Source: an uncultured Paenibacillaceae bacterium (GTDB lineage Bacteria > Bacillota > Bacilli > Paenibacillales > K13). From it: a stretch of DNA of 64,000 nucleotides. Below the pieces are notes generated by a model, which worked only from the letters and a program-made list of their open reading frames with translations, was not told where the DNA came from and did no database searches. This document shows, in pieces, positions 1 to 8,447 of this stretch. The DNA is taken from NCBI GenBank assembly GCA_913056365.1, contig CAJXLT010000013.1, positions 36,196 through 100,195 of the forward strand. Reading direction: 5' to 3'. Made by a program: the position numbers and the translations under genes. Numbering within the stretch: the first letter of the stretch is position 1; each line of letters begins with the position of its first letter.

Positions 1-1
1 C

Positions 2-547
2 GGTATGGATGTGTGCCGGGAGCTTCGAGCGGGCAAGCTGGATGTGCCGATTATTATGCTGACGGCGAAGGATACAGAGCTGGACAAGGTGCTCGGTCTG
101 GAGATGGGGGCCGATGATTATGTAACCAAGCCGTTCAGCACGCGTGAGTTGTTGGCTAGAGTGAAGGCTCATCTGCGGAGATTGGCGAAGCTTGGATCAG
201 AATCAGAGGCGGAGGAGCAGAAGAAGAACAGTATTCGTCTGGCGAACTTGATGATTGACCAGGATATGTATGTCGTCTACAAGGATGGCGAAGCGCTGGA
301 CCTGACACATCGGGAATTCGAGTTGGTGCAATACCTCGTTCGCAACAGCGGCAAGGTGATGACGCGCGAGCATCTGCTCCAAGCAGTGTGGGGATACGAA
401 TACTTGGGTGATGTGCGTACAGTAGACGTCACGATACGGCGACTGCGCGAGAAGATCGAGGATGATCCGAGCAAGCCGGAATACATCATTACCCGGCGAG
501 GCTTAGGTTATTTGATGCGCAACCCGAAGATCGGCGGGCCTGCATGA
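2..547 (+). CDS. walR: Response regulator WalR (5'-truncated by window)
   Basis: This is the C-terminal part of the essential response regulator of the WalRK cell-wall homeostasis system. The reading frame enters at base 2, so the true start and the phosphorylated aspartate lie outside the window. Visible are the end of the receiver domain (PIIMLTAKD, then [11 protein letters not shown] with the conserved switch lysine) and a complete OmpR-type winged helix ([42 protein letters not shown]). It overlaps the start of the kinase gene by 4 bases (ATGA), so the two are translationally coupled. Identity rests on the domain signature together with the yycH-yycI-yycJ neighbours, which occur only with this system. 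Confidence 0.95.
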   Translation, partial: GMDVCRELRAGKLDVPIIMLTAKDTELDKVLGLEMGADDYVTKPFSTRELLARVKAHLRRLAKLGSESEAEEQKKNSIRLANLMIDQDMYVVYKDGEALDLTHREFELVQYLVRNSGKVMTREHLLQAVWGYEYLGDVRTVDVTIRRLREKIEDDPSKPEYIITRRGLGYLMRNPKIGGPA

Positions 548-2355
548 AGCCGCTGCGACTGTTCGGCTCGATTCAGCTGAAGCTAATCATAATCTATGTG
601 TTGCTTATTCTTATTGCGATGCAACTGATCGGCGTCTACTTCGTGAATACGGTGGAGAATTCCTTCACGAGCAACTTCACCGAGTCGCTGAATAACCGCG
701 TTGACTTACTTACTCAGTATGTCGGTCAATACATGTCAGGGCAATCCGAGCGGGAGCAGGGAGAGGAACGGACGAGTTACGATGATCTGCATGATGTGGT
801 CAGCAACTTCAATAAGATCAGCGGTGCGGAAGTGCAGGTGCTCGACTCTAGCGGGGTGATCTTAGTCTCCTCTAATCCTATGCTGGTCGGTCAGAAGAAG
901 ACACAGCCGGAGATTGCCCAAGCGCTGCAGGGCTTCAGCTATGAGGAGAGAGTCATAGACAATGGCGTGCGCAAGCTAGCGCTCGCCTACGCGGTGAAGA
1001 CAGGAAGCCGTATTATTGGCGCCGTCTATGTAACCGCTTCGATGGAAGAGATGTACGGGACGATCGACAGTATTAATCAGATCTTCATTGCCGGGACGAT
1101 GATTGCATTAGGATTGACAGCGCTGCTGGGCATTCTTCTGTCCAATACGATCACGAATCCGATTAAGGAAATTACCCGAACGGCGAAGGCAATGGCAGAT
1201 GGCAGCTTCAATCAGCAAGTGCGTGTGAGCGGCAATGATGAGATCGGTCAGCTCGGGCAAGCCTTCAACTATATGGTCAATCGACTGAAGGATGCGCTCT
1301 CCGCCAATGAGGAAGAGAAGGATAAGCTGGCCTCGATACTGGCGAACATGAGTGACGGCGTCATCGCTACCGATGACATGGGCAAGATTATCGTCATGAA
1401 CAAGCGCGCACACCAGATGCTTCGGCTGACTGAGGAAGTCATAGGCAGTGAGATTTCATCCGTATTGGGCATGGCCAAGCCGGAGATCGACCGTCATGTG
1501 CTAGGCGATCAGCAGACGGCTATGATCGAACTGGGAGCGACAGAGGAAGACGAGCATAACGTAGTGCGTGTCAGCTTCACGCCCATATATCGGCGGGAGC
1601 GGATTATTACTGGAACGATCATTGTTCTGCAAGATGTGACCGAGCAAGAGAAATTGGAGCACTCGCGGCGGGAGTTCGTCGCGAATGTCTCCCATGAGCT
1701 GCGTACGCCGCTGACGACGATTAAGAGCTATCTGGAAGCGTTGCAGGACGGCGCCATTGAGGAGCAAGAGCTGGCTCATCGCTTCGTAGGTGTAGCTAGC
1801 AATGAGACCGAGCGGATGATTCGACTTGTTACCGATCTGCTCCACTTGTCCAGATTCGATTCCAAGCAAACAGTCGTGACGAGAGAGCCAACTGATATTG
1901 CCTCCATGCTGGAGGAAGTAGCGGATCGCTTCGCCTTCCAGATGCAGCAACGGCGTATTGCGATTCAAGTGTATGCACCTGACCCTATACCTGCTGTTCC
2001 GCTTGATCCCGATCAGATCGATCAGGTGCTAGACAATCTCGTATCGAATGCGGTCAAGTACACACCTGAAGGCGGTACGATTACGCTGGAAGCGACGCGG
2101 GTAGAAGGAGAACAGGTCGAGGTAGCGGTGCAGGACACCGGCGCAGGCATTCCGAAGAAGGATTTGCAGCATATATTCGAGAGGTTCTACCGTGTGGACA
2201 AGGCACGCTCGCGCAACATGGGCGGAACTGGACTTGGCTTGTCCATTGCCCGGGAAATAATTAAAGCGCATAATGGATTCATCTATATTGAGTCCGAGGT
2301 GAATAAGGGCACACGGGTGTCGTTCACACTGCCGCTCGAGCATGAAGGAGAGTGA
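544..2355 (+). CDS. walK: Sensor histidine kinase WalK
   Basis: Membrane kinase that senses cell-wall status and phosphorylates WalR. The 603-residue protein has the standard WalK layout: TM1 at about residues 13-33, an extracellular Cache/PAS-like sensor, TM2 at about 178-200, HAMP ([12 protein letters not shown] onward), a cytoplasmic PAS at about 260-370, the HisKA box [15 protein letters not shown] with the phospho-accepting His at residue 384, and an HATPase domain with the N box ([13 protein letters not shown]), GAGIPKKD and [10 protein letters not shown]. Length and order match the family. It overlaps walR by 4 bases. The regulators YycH and YycI follow directly, as expected for control of kinase activity at the membrane. 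Confidence 0.96.
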   Translation: MKPLRLFGSIQLKLIIIYVLLILIAMQLIGVYFVNTVENSFTSNFTESLNNRVDLLTQYVGQYMSGQSEREQGEERTSYDDLHDVVSNFNKISGAEVQVLDSSGVILVSSNPMLVGQKKTQPEIAQALQGFSYEERVIDNGVRKLALAYAVKTGSRIIGAVYVTASMEEMYGTIDSINQIFIAGTMIALGLTALLGILLSNTITNPIKEITRTAKAMADGSFNQQVRVSGNDEIGQLGQAFNYMVNRLKDALSANEEEKDKLASILANMSDGVIATDDMGKIIVMNKRAHQMLRLTEEVIGSEISSVLGMAKPEIDRHVLGDQQTAMIELGATEEDEHNVVRVSFTPIYRRERIITGTIIVLQDVTEQEKLEHSRREFVANVSHELRTPLTTIKSYLEALQDGAIEEQELAHRFVGVASNETERMIRLVTDLLHLSRFDSKQTVVTREPTDIASMLEEVADRFAFQMQQRRIAIQVYAPDPIPAVPLDPDQIDQVLDNLVSNAVKYTPEGGTITLEATRVEGEQVEVAVQDTGAGIPKKDLQHIFERFYRVDKARSRNMGGTGLGLSIAREIIKAHNGFIYIESEVNKGTRVSFTLPLEHEGE

Positions 2356-2360
2356 GAGGG

Positions 2361-3641
2361 ATGAAGGAGAAGCTGAAGACAGCGCTGCTCGTTGTGCTCG
2401 TAGCAGGCAGTTTGATGCAAAGCTATATGCTTGCATACAATCAGCCCAATTTCATTCCGATTCGTGAGACGGCGTACATTCGGACAGAGCTGACAGGCGC
2501 TGAGAAGAGCGTAGAGGACTTGGTCTTTCCCAGTGAAATGATTCTGCATTTCGGCGAGGAGCGTCATACGCTGCTCTATCCTAAGCATTACTTCTATGAT
2601 CAAATCTTCGAGATGCTGACCGAGCGCAGCTTCCAAGGAGTTCGACCTATCGCGCGATATACGAAGGACTGGAATGAGATACGGAATGAGCGTCAAGGTC
2701 TGGAAATCACGTTCCCTGACGGACTTCCCTTCTCCGTGCTGCAATCCTTGTTCCAGATTGAAGGCGAAGTGCATCGTATGAATGATTACATCGATCGTAT
2801 ATGGCTGACTAGTACGGAGCGGGAAGGGGAAGTGAGGGCATACTTCTTCGCGGATCGCGGGTTCAGCGCGTATGAGGCAACGCGTATCGATCTGAGCGCA
2901 CATGAACTGGCGAGGTATGTAAACCTGGGCAGCTACTTGAATGAATTGAACAACTTCACATTGCTGCACGGCAAGTATTATGTGCCTCAAGAATCGCTGC
3001 ATATCCCGATTATCGAACTTCCATACTCGACCATCACACCGCAGCAGCTGCAGAATAGCTTGTTCATTGATCCAAGTATCAGCCGTAATTTACTGGAGCG
3101 GGACGGAACAGAGATCTTCACCGATGGTAAGCGAGGGCTGCAAATCGATCGCATGAACCAATGGATGACATACTCTGATCCTGTTGCTCCAGCACCTGGA
3201 CGTACAGTCCCGGAAGAGAGCTTCTTGACTGCCATGCAGTTCGTGAATCAGCATGGGGGCTGGAACGGCAGCTATACAACGGACATGTTCAATCAAGAAT
3301 GGACCCAAGTCGTTCAATATCGTCACTACTACGGCTCGTATCCAATCTTCGCCCAATCGGATACACCGTTCGGCTATATGCGCATCGTTCTTCAGCAAGG
3401 CGTTGTCTCGAACTATGAACGGTCATTAATTACACTGGACCTCGATGTAGAACCGGAGCGAGAGGAGTATTTGCTCGCAGGCGGCATGACGCTGGAACGA
3501 AAGCTCGAACAGTATGAATTCAATGCCGCGGTTGAACGGGTGTTCCCTGCATATCGGGCAGTAATTAAGGAAGAGACGGTGCGACTAATGCCGGTTTGGG
3601 TAGTCGAATTGTTCAACGGAGAGATTGACTTTCTGATATGA
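2361..3641 (+). CDS. yycH: WalK-regulatory membrane protein YycH
   Basis: YycH-family protein that, in Bacillus, is membrane anchored, faces outward and modulates WalK together with YycI. The N terminus (KEKLKTALLVVLVAGSLMQSYMLAY) is a single transmembrane anchor followed by a large extracellular part, 426 residues in all. I chose ATG 2361 because a GGAG box at 2347-2350 is well spaced for it. A GTG at 2352, inside the walK stop, is also in frame but lies directly against that box. The family is poorly conserved in sequence, so the name rests on position, topology and length as much as on motifs. Confidence 0.88.
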   Translation: MKEKLKTALLVVLVAGSLMQSYMLAYNQPNFIPIRETAYIRTELTGAEKSVEDLVFPSEMILHFGEERHTLLYPKHYFYDQIFEMLTERSFQGVRPIARYTKDWNEIRNERQGLEITFPDGLPFSVLQSLFQIEGEVHRMNDYIDRIWLTSTEREGEVRAYFFADRGFSAYEATRIDLSAHELARYVNLGSYLNELNNFTLLHGKYYVPQESLHIPIIELPYSTITPQQLQNSLFIDPSISRNLLERDGTEIFTDGKRGLQIDRMNQWMTYSDPVAPAPGRTVPEESFLTAMQFVNQHGGWNGSYTTDMFNQEWTQVVQYRHYYGSYPIFAQSDTPFGYMRIVLQQGVVSNYERSLITLDLDVEPEREEYLLAGGMTLERKLEQYEFNAAVERVFPAYRAVIKEETVRLMPVWVVELFNGEIDFLI

Positions 3642-3654
3642 GGAGGCGAACAGG

Positions 3655-4377
3655 ATGGAATGGGGACGTGCCAAAACAATACTGATTCTAGCCTTTCTCT
3701 TCTTGAATGTGCTGCTTGGCTATCAGTTGTGGTCACAGAAGCTTGACATTGTCGGGGAAGTGAATGATAGCGCAAGTATAGTGTTGGAGACCGAACAGCT
3801 GCTAGCCTCCCGCGGCATTATGCTCGAAACCGCAATTCCGAAGGATACGCCTCGAGCGAACGAAATTACGGTGCGCTTCCTCATGCAAGCCGATCCAATG
3901 GGGCGCACGCTTATCAGTCCTCCGATTCGCGGATTAGACCTGTTCGGTCGAACAGACTGGCAATCGTCCTTGTCGAACTACATTGATTACGTCGAGGAGT
4001 ATATGCCTGATCCGATCATGAGCCGTCCAGGCGCCCTCGTACTCGATCAAGTGCATGAAGGTATACCGTTGTTCGAGGTGAACTTGTCCCTCTACGATGG
4101 CGGTGGGCAGATTGAATCGTATTCGCAAAGCTATGTCGAGATCGAATCTACGATTACCGAGAAGAAGCAGAAGATTCTGCCGGCGTATCGCGCGGTAGAG
4201 TTTCTAGCAGAGAACTACTTGGAAAGCGGCAGTGTCATTACCGATGTGCGGCTCGGCTATCATGGTCAGAGCTACAACTCGGATATTCAATATATGGCGC
4301 CGAAGTGGCGTGTTGCACTGGAGAACGGCAGTATCTATTATATACATGCGATTAATGGGGAAGTAGAGATTCTGTGA
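3655..4377 (+). CDS. yycI: WalK-regulatory membrane protein YycI
   Basis: YycI-family protein of 240 residues with one N-terminal transmembrane helix (TILILAFLFLNVLLGYQLW) and an extracellular domain. It acts with YycH and WalK in a membrane complex in Bacillus. The start follows an AGGAGG ribosome-binding site with a 13-base gap from the previous stop, so the genes are in one operon. Conserved C-terminal features such as ILPAYRAVEFL and PKWRVAL are shared with YycH (ending in PVWVVEL), consistent with the related folds of the two proteins. Confidence 0.9.
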   Translation: MEWGRAKTILILAFLFLNVLLGYQLWSQKLDIVGEVNDSASIVLETEQLLASRGIMLETAIPKDTPRANEITVRFLMQADPMGRTLISPPIRGLDLFGRTDWQSSLSNYIDYVEEYMPDPIMSRPGALVLDQVHEGIPLFEVNLSLYDGGGQIESYSQSYVEIESTITEKKQKILPAYRAVEFLAENYLESGSVITDVRLGYHGQSYNSDIQYMAPKWRVALENGSIYYIHAINGEVEIL

Positions 4378-4429
4378 TGATCTTATATATATATCGAACA
4401 GGTGAACATGCAGAAGGGGCAGGGTATAC

Positions 4430-5230
4430 ATGAGCTTACAATTTAGTATTCTAGCAAGCGGATCTTCAGGTAATGCGATGGTCGTGCGCAACAAGGAAGC
4501 TTCGCTTCTGATCGATGCTGGTCTTAGCGGGAAGAAGCTGACGGCCTTGATGGAAGCCAGAGGAGTAGAGGCAGCGAAGCTGGACGGCATTCTAGTAACG
4601 CATGAGCATGCTGATCATATTAGAGGACTGGGGATCGTGTCACGCAAATACAAGCTGCCGATCTATGCCAATTCTCGCACATGGTCCTCGATGCGAGAGC
4701 AGATTGGCGAGATCGACGAAGACAGGGTCCGAATTTTCGCAACCGGAGATCGGCTCGACTTCGGCAAGCTGCAGGTGGAATCGTATCCGATCTCGCATGA
4801 TGCGGCCGAACCAGTCGGCTTCGCCTTTCACTATGAAGGGTATAAGCTAAGCTTGGCAACTGATCTCGGTTATGTAAGTCCGAAAGTGAGAGAGACGATT
4901 GCCGATTCGGATGTGCTCATTCTAGAGTCCAATCATGATGTGGATATGCTGCGAGTAGGCCGCTATCCATGGAATATTAAGCGCCGCATCTTGAGCGATA
5001 CCGGTCATCTGAGCAATGAGGCAGCCGGGGAAGCGCTCTGTGAGCTGGCAACGGAGCGGACGCGCAGGGTGTATCTCGCACATCTGAGCCGGGATCATAA
5101 TTTGATGGATTTGGCCAGGCTGACTGTGAATAATGTATTACAGGAACGAGGCTTCACTTCCAAGTCCCATCGTATGGAGCTGATGGATACGTACTATGAT
5201 CGACCTACGCAATGGGATGCCCTGGGGTAG
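4430..5230 (+). CDS. yycJ: MBL-fold metallohydrolase YycJ (WalJ)
   Basis: Metallo-beta-lactamase-fold hydrolase of 266 residues, the usual fifth member of the wal operon. The metal-binding motif THEHADH (His58, His60, Asp62, His63) is intact, with the later ligand in ISHDAAEPVGF and the DTGHLS and LAHLSRDHN segments. In other Firmicutes YycJ/WalJ is linked to cell-division/cell-wall coordination and is described as a DNA exonuclease in mismatch repair; which role applies here cannot be read from sequence. The start has a GAAGGGGCAGGG ribosome-binding region. The 3' end overlaps a convergent small gene by 26 bases. Confidence 0.93.
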   Translation: MSLQFSILASGSSGNAMVVRNKEASLLIDAGLSGKKLTALMEARGVEAAKLDGILVTHEHADHIRGLGIVSRKYKLPIYANSRTWSSMREQIGEIDEDRVRIFATGDRLDFGKLQVESYPISHDAAEPVGFAFHYEGYKLSLATDLGYVSPKVRETIADSDVLILESNHDVDMLRVGRYPWNIKRRILSDTGHLSNEAAGEALCELATERTRRVYLAHLSRDHNLMDLARLTVNNVLQERGFTSKSHRMELMDTYYDRPTQWDALG

Positions 5231-5414
5231 ACTCGCGATCGAGCTCGTTTACTTTATGATGAATTTCCTCCGGTGTGAGGAGTTGCTTCTCGACTAACAG
5301 TTCAATAATGGCGGATAACACGAGCGTATGCTGATAATGATCTTGCTTCAGATCGGCCAGCTTGCCAATCATGTTAATCTCGTCAATAGCAGGTTGTATG
5401 CGTTCCTTCTGCAT
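5205..5414 (-). CDS. Small conserved-looking protein, convergent with yycJ
   Basis: A 69-residue protein that I do not recognise. It is supported by a very good ribosome-binding site on the minus strand (AAGGAGG, seven bases before the ATG) and by a helical, charged composition (IQPAIDEINMIGKLADLKQDHYQHTLVLSAIIELLVEKQLLT, PEEIHHKVNELD). No signal peptide or membrane segment is visible. Its 3' end overlaps the end of yycJ by 26 bases on the opposite strand. About 200 bases separate it from the divergent htrA-like gene, so the two probably have back-to-back promoters there; I see no convincing -35/-10 pair. Confidence 0.7.
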   Translation of the reverse strand: MQKERIQPAIDEINMIGKLADLKQDHYQHTLVLSAIIELLVEKQLLTPEEIHHKVNELDRESTPGHPIA

Positions 5415-5619
5415 CTGTTATTCCTCCTTGTGTATAGGGCACGTATATGGATATTACCCAATTGAGCAGGATTGAAACCTCGCGATGTACATACCGGATG
5501 GATCGGAGTAGGGATTCGATCAGCATCGTCATGTGCTGCGGCAATCCTGTTAATCTCTTAATCTTAGTGTAGTCGGAAGCAGACTGAAATATTCCTAAAC
5601 TATAGCAAGAAAGGTTCGG

Positions 5620-6849
5620 GTGAACATCATGCGTTGGTTCCGAGATGATTTTTATTCCCCACGTCTATCCAAGCGAGCCAAGCGAGAGCTGTTAGGTCGA
5701 AGCCGGCACTTGCCGTCGCGGTTGCTGCCTGATCGGATTATCGGCATGCGTGCAGCCATGATAGTGGCGATGCTATCTATCGTCTGTGTAGCCGTTCTGC
5801 TAGGGGTTGGCGTCACACTGGCTGTCATTCAGCCTTGGGATAGTGAACCATCGAGAACCGCGCAGAACTGGCCGGAAGGGAGCGCAGTTCATGAACAGAT
5901 CGTCGAGGCCGTGAAGAAGGTCAATCCAGCGATCGTCACGATATTGAGCGGAATTGAAGACGAGGATTCGGTGATGGAGCTTGGAATGGGCTCTGGTGTC
6001 ATATACGAGATTGCGGACGGTAAGGCACGTATCATTACGAACATGCATGTGATCGATGAAGGAACTGTCGTCGAGGTAGTGCTGTCTGATGGCGAGAGGA
6101 AGCCAGCCGAGATGCTGGGCGGCGATACGCTGTCTGACTTGGCGGTAGTAGAGATCGATGCAGCCGGCATCCCGCGAGCAGCTGAGTTCGGAGATTCCTC
6201 ACTCCTGCAAGCGGGGCAAGCGGCGATTGCAATTGGCAATCCGCTCGGCTTGAACTACGCACAATCTGTGACGGCAGGGATCATCAGCTCCCCAGAGCTT
6301 ACGATTCGGATGCCGGGAGCAGGCGGCATGACAGAATCATTGGTCGATGTTATACAGACAGATGCCGCCATTAACTGGGGCAACAGCGGCGGTGCATTGA
6401 TCGACCTGCAAGGCCGGGTCATCGGTATCAACAGCATGAAGGTCGCCGAATCCGGTGTGGAAGGTCTCGGCTTCGCCCTTCCGATCAATGAAGTGCGCCC
6501 AATCGTGCAGATGCTCGCAGAGGATGGACGTGTACTTCGCCCGCTTATGGGTGTGCGAACACAAGATCTCGAACTGCTATCGAGCGAAGAGCTTGCGCGG
6601 TTACATGTACCGGATCATGTCGATACTGGATTAGTCATTATCGAAGCGACGTCGCCTGCATCCCACGCAGGACTGCAAGCGGATGATGTCATTGTCCAGC
6701 TTGATCATCAGCCGATACGCGACTTCCTCGAGCTGCGCAAATACCTGTACGACAACAAGCTTGTCGGCGACCAGCTAGAGGTCACCTATTATCGGGGTGG
6801 CAAGCGAGAGGTTGCAACGATCACACTTGCCGCGAATACCGGGGAATAA
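5620..6849 (+). CDS. HtrA/DegP-like membrane-anchored serine protease with PDZ domain
   Basis: Surface-quality-control protease of the HtrA family (YyxA/HtrC position next to wal genes in Bacillus). The 409-residue protein has a cytoplasmic N terminus, one TM helix at about residues 43-70, a trypsin-like domain with triad His143 (TNMHVI), Asp173 (LSDLAVV) and Ser256 (NWGNSGGALI), and a C-terminal PDZ domain from about residue 295 (LMGVRTQDLE ... DDVIVQLDHQPI). The usual TNNHVI reads TNMHVI here. The GTG at 5620 is chosen because AGAAAGG lies 5-6 bases upstream; an ATG at 5629 is the alternative. The protein acts outside the membrane. Confidence 0.93.
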   Translation: MNIMRWFRDDFYSPRLSKRAKRELLGRSRHLPSRLLPDRIIGMRAAMIVAMLSIVCVAVLLGVGVTLAVIQPWDSEPSRTAQNWPEGSAVHEQIVEAVKKVNPAIVTILSGIEDEDSVMELGMGSGVIYEIADGKARIITNMHVIDEGTVVEVVLSDGERKPAEMLGGDTLSDLAVVEIDAAGIPRAAEFGDSSLLQAGQAAIAIGNPLGLNYAQSVTAGIISSPELTIRMPGAGGMTESLVDVIQTDAAINWGNSGGALIDLQGRVIGINSMKVAESGVEGLGFALPINEVRPIVQMLAEDGRVLRPLMGVRTQDLELLSSEELARLHVPDHVDTGLVIIEATSPASHAGLQADDVIVQLDHQPIRDFLELRKYLYDNKLVGDQLEVTYYRGGKREVATITLAANTGE

Positions 6850-7046
6850 TACAATGTAGTACGCTGAGGTTGCAGTGCAGTAAGTTAGTTGTTGTGCTCG
6901 CGATGAGGCTGGTATGTGACGCGGGTGCTGAGTTGTACGGATATTGGGATACTTAGCTTTGCGTCCACCGCAGCAGCTATAGACGTTAGGAAGACAAGTA
7001 TACACATGGAACAGAACATGGATAAGAAGGAGCGCTAGAACTAACT

Positions 7047-7214
7047 ATGTACGTAGTTTGCCGCGAGCACTTGGAGCTCGCCATAGAGCAATTTCTCGAT
7101 GAATATGAAGATGCCCCCGACGTAGTCGATCTGGAAGACACCCATTTCGCCTCCTGGGACCCGCCCAAGCAGTGCGAACGCTGTGCGAAAGCGGGGCAGT
7201 ATTTGGTAGTATGA
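7047..7214 (+). CDS. CxxH/CxxC mini-protein (YyzF-like)
   Basis: A 55-residue protein of the CxxH/CxxC family that lies between htrA and rlmH in many Bacillus-group genomes. It opens with MYVVCREH (CxxH) and ends with QCERCAKAGQYLVV (CxxC), which together look like a small zinc site. The spacing between the two halves is filled with acidic residues. Function is unknown. A GGAG box at 7029-7032 is somewhat far (14 bases) from the ATG. The 197 bases between the htrA stop and this gene contain no other convincing gene. Confidence 0.85.
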   Translation: MYVVCREHLELAIEQFLDEYEDAPDVVDLEDTHFASWDPPKQCERCAKAGQYLVV

Positions 7215-7263
7215 GCGTGGGCGCGGGCTTCGTCGGCAGGGGGTGGTCGCGGCGGGTTCGTTG

Positions 7264-7452
7264 ATTAGTGATCAAATCTGGTCACTAATTTCAGAGATTC
7301 TCGCCGATTATCGAATTAGTGATCATTGTTGGTCACTAATCCGGCTGAACCCTGGCAAGTTGCCCGAAAGCGCACGAGTAAGATCATTATTTATCACTAA
7401 TTGAGATTCCACGCCACGAACCGCCGAAATAAGATCAGAAATGATCACTAAT
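7264..7452. repeat. Four regularly spaced copies of a partly palindromic repeat
   Basis: Four intergenic copies share the core ATTAGTGATCA...TGRTCACTAAT. Copies 1 (7264-7289) and 2 (7315-7340) are near-perfect inverted repeats with ATTAGTGATCA on the left and GGTCACTAAT on the right. Copies 3 (ending 7401) and 4 (ending 7452) keep the right arm ATCACTAATT and a decayed left arm (AAGATCA). The right arms end at 7289, 7340, 7401 and 7452, giving steps of 51, 61 and 51 bases, close to whole turns of B-DNA. The array lies between the CxxH/CxxC gene and rlmH. It could be a regulator-binding array or a group of small repetitive elements. It is too irregular, and its spacers too short, for a CRISPR array. 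Confidence 0.8.
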
Positions 7453-7518
7453 TGCTGATGGCAGGCAGAAGCGGGAACCTGCGAACAACGTGGCTGCATG
7501 GATAGGAAGGAGGGACCG

Positions 7519-8001
7519 ATGCTCACCGTACAAATCGCCGCAGTAGGCAAGCTCAAGGAATCGTACTTGCAGAAGGGGATCGCCGAATACACCAAGCGAC
7601 TCGGCGCCTACGCCAAGCTGCAAATCACAGAAGTGTCGGACGAGAAGGCGCCGGACAACTTGAGCGAAGCCGAAGAAGAACAAGTCAAGCGCAAGGAAGG
7701 CGAACGGCTGCTAGCCGCCATCCGCCCGGACAGCCATGTAATCGCACTAACGCTCGACGGCAAGGCATGGACCTCTGAACAATGGGCCTCCCATATCACC
7801 GAGCTGACCACCTACGGGACAAGCCACCTCACCTTCGTCATCGGCGGCAGCCTCGGCCTCGCCACAGAAGTGCTGCAGCGCGCCGACACGAAGCTGACGC
7901 TCGGCCCGCTCACCTTCCCGCACCAGCTCGTCCGCCTGCTCCTACTGGAGCAAGTGTACCGCGCGTTTAAGATTCAGCGGGGGGAGCCGTACCATAAGTA
8001 A
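7519..8001 (+). CDS. rlmH: 23S rRNA pseudouridine1915-N3 methyltransferase RlmH
   Basis: SPOUT-fold methyltransferase that modifies pseudouridine 1915 in helix 69 of 23S rRNA. From ATG 7519 it is 160 residues, the usual length. It begins [20 protein letters not shown] and carries the knot-forming SAM-binding segment FVIGGSLGL and the family C terminus [28 protein letters not shown]. An AAGGAGGGACC box directly precedes ATG 7519. The longer frame from 7498 would put that box inside the gene, so I rejected that start. Confidence 0.97.
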   Translation: MLTVQIAAVGKLKESYLQKGIAEYTKRLGAYAKLQITEVSDEKAPDNLSEAEEEQVKRKEGERLLAAIRPDSHVIALTLDGKAWTSEQWASHITELTTYGTSHLTFVIGGSLGLATEVLQRADTKLTLGPLTFPHQLVRLLLLEQVYRAFKIQRGEPYHK

Positions 8002-8447
8002 CGGCGAATTCGAAATATCATGCTGGGAGCGGAAAGCTACTTTAGAGTGCAGAGTGGGGCTGAGGCCACCTTGGTGGATGTAAAAAGCTTTATAGTTGGC
8101 CGCGCGTGAGCTGCTCGGATCCAAACGTCAGTATGAGACATTAGTTGGGAAGATGTATGCAACCATATAACGGGAGATTTGTTGATAAGCCCTTGATCAA
8201 ATTCAAATGATCGATGGCTTTTCTTTTTTTTGGATCTTATTGGATTTAAACCATTACTGAAAATCGAAAATAAAACAGCGGCTTTTCAAAAGCCGAGGCA
8301 AGAAATTAGGGTTATCATTTGAGCATATTAGGTTTGTTAAAATCACCAAAGCAAATTGCAAGGGGGTATCGGAGAGTATAGCGACTTTATTCGTAACGAT
8401 TGATCTTATGAGGCTAGACAAGTAAAACTAACGAGGGGGAGAAGAAG
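8002..8447. other. Intergenic region between rlmH and the carbohydrate cluster
   Basis: No convincing gene is present in these 446 bases. A 29-codon frame at about 8030 lacks a ribosome-binding site and was not called. The region holds a terminator at 8187-8231 and a short perfect hairpin at 8279-8295 (arms CGGCTTTT and AAAAGCCG). That hairpin is followed by T-rich sequence when read on the minus strand, so it could insulate the cluster from antisense transcription. The last 150 bases are the probable 5' leader of the ABC-transporter operon. I did not find a well-formed -35/-10 pair. Confidence 0.6.
8187..8231 (+). terminator. Rho-independent terminator after rlmH
   Basis: A 13-base imperfect stem (AAGCCCTTGATCA paired with TGATCGATGGCTT) with a 7-base loop is followed by a run of T residues broken by a single C. 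It lies about 185 bases after the rlmH stop and separates the core operon from the downstream cluster. Confidence 0.75.

Noticed and set aside
2352..2363. GTG start for yycH inside the walK stop
   Set aside because: It touches the GGAG box; ATG 2361 has normal spacing.
7264..7452. CRISPR array
   Set aside because: Only four copies, two of them decayed, with palindromic units of about 26 bases and spacers of unequal length; no cas genes in the window.
8034..8123. 29-codon frame after rlmH
   Set aside because: No ribosome-binding site and no recognisable sequence; overlaps nothing that supports it.
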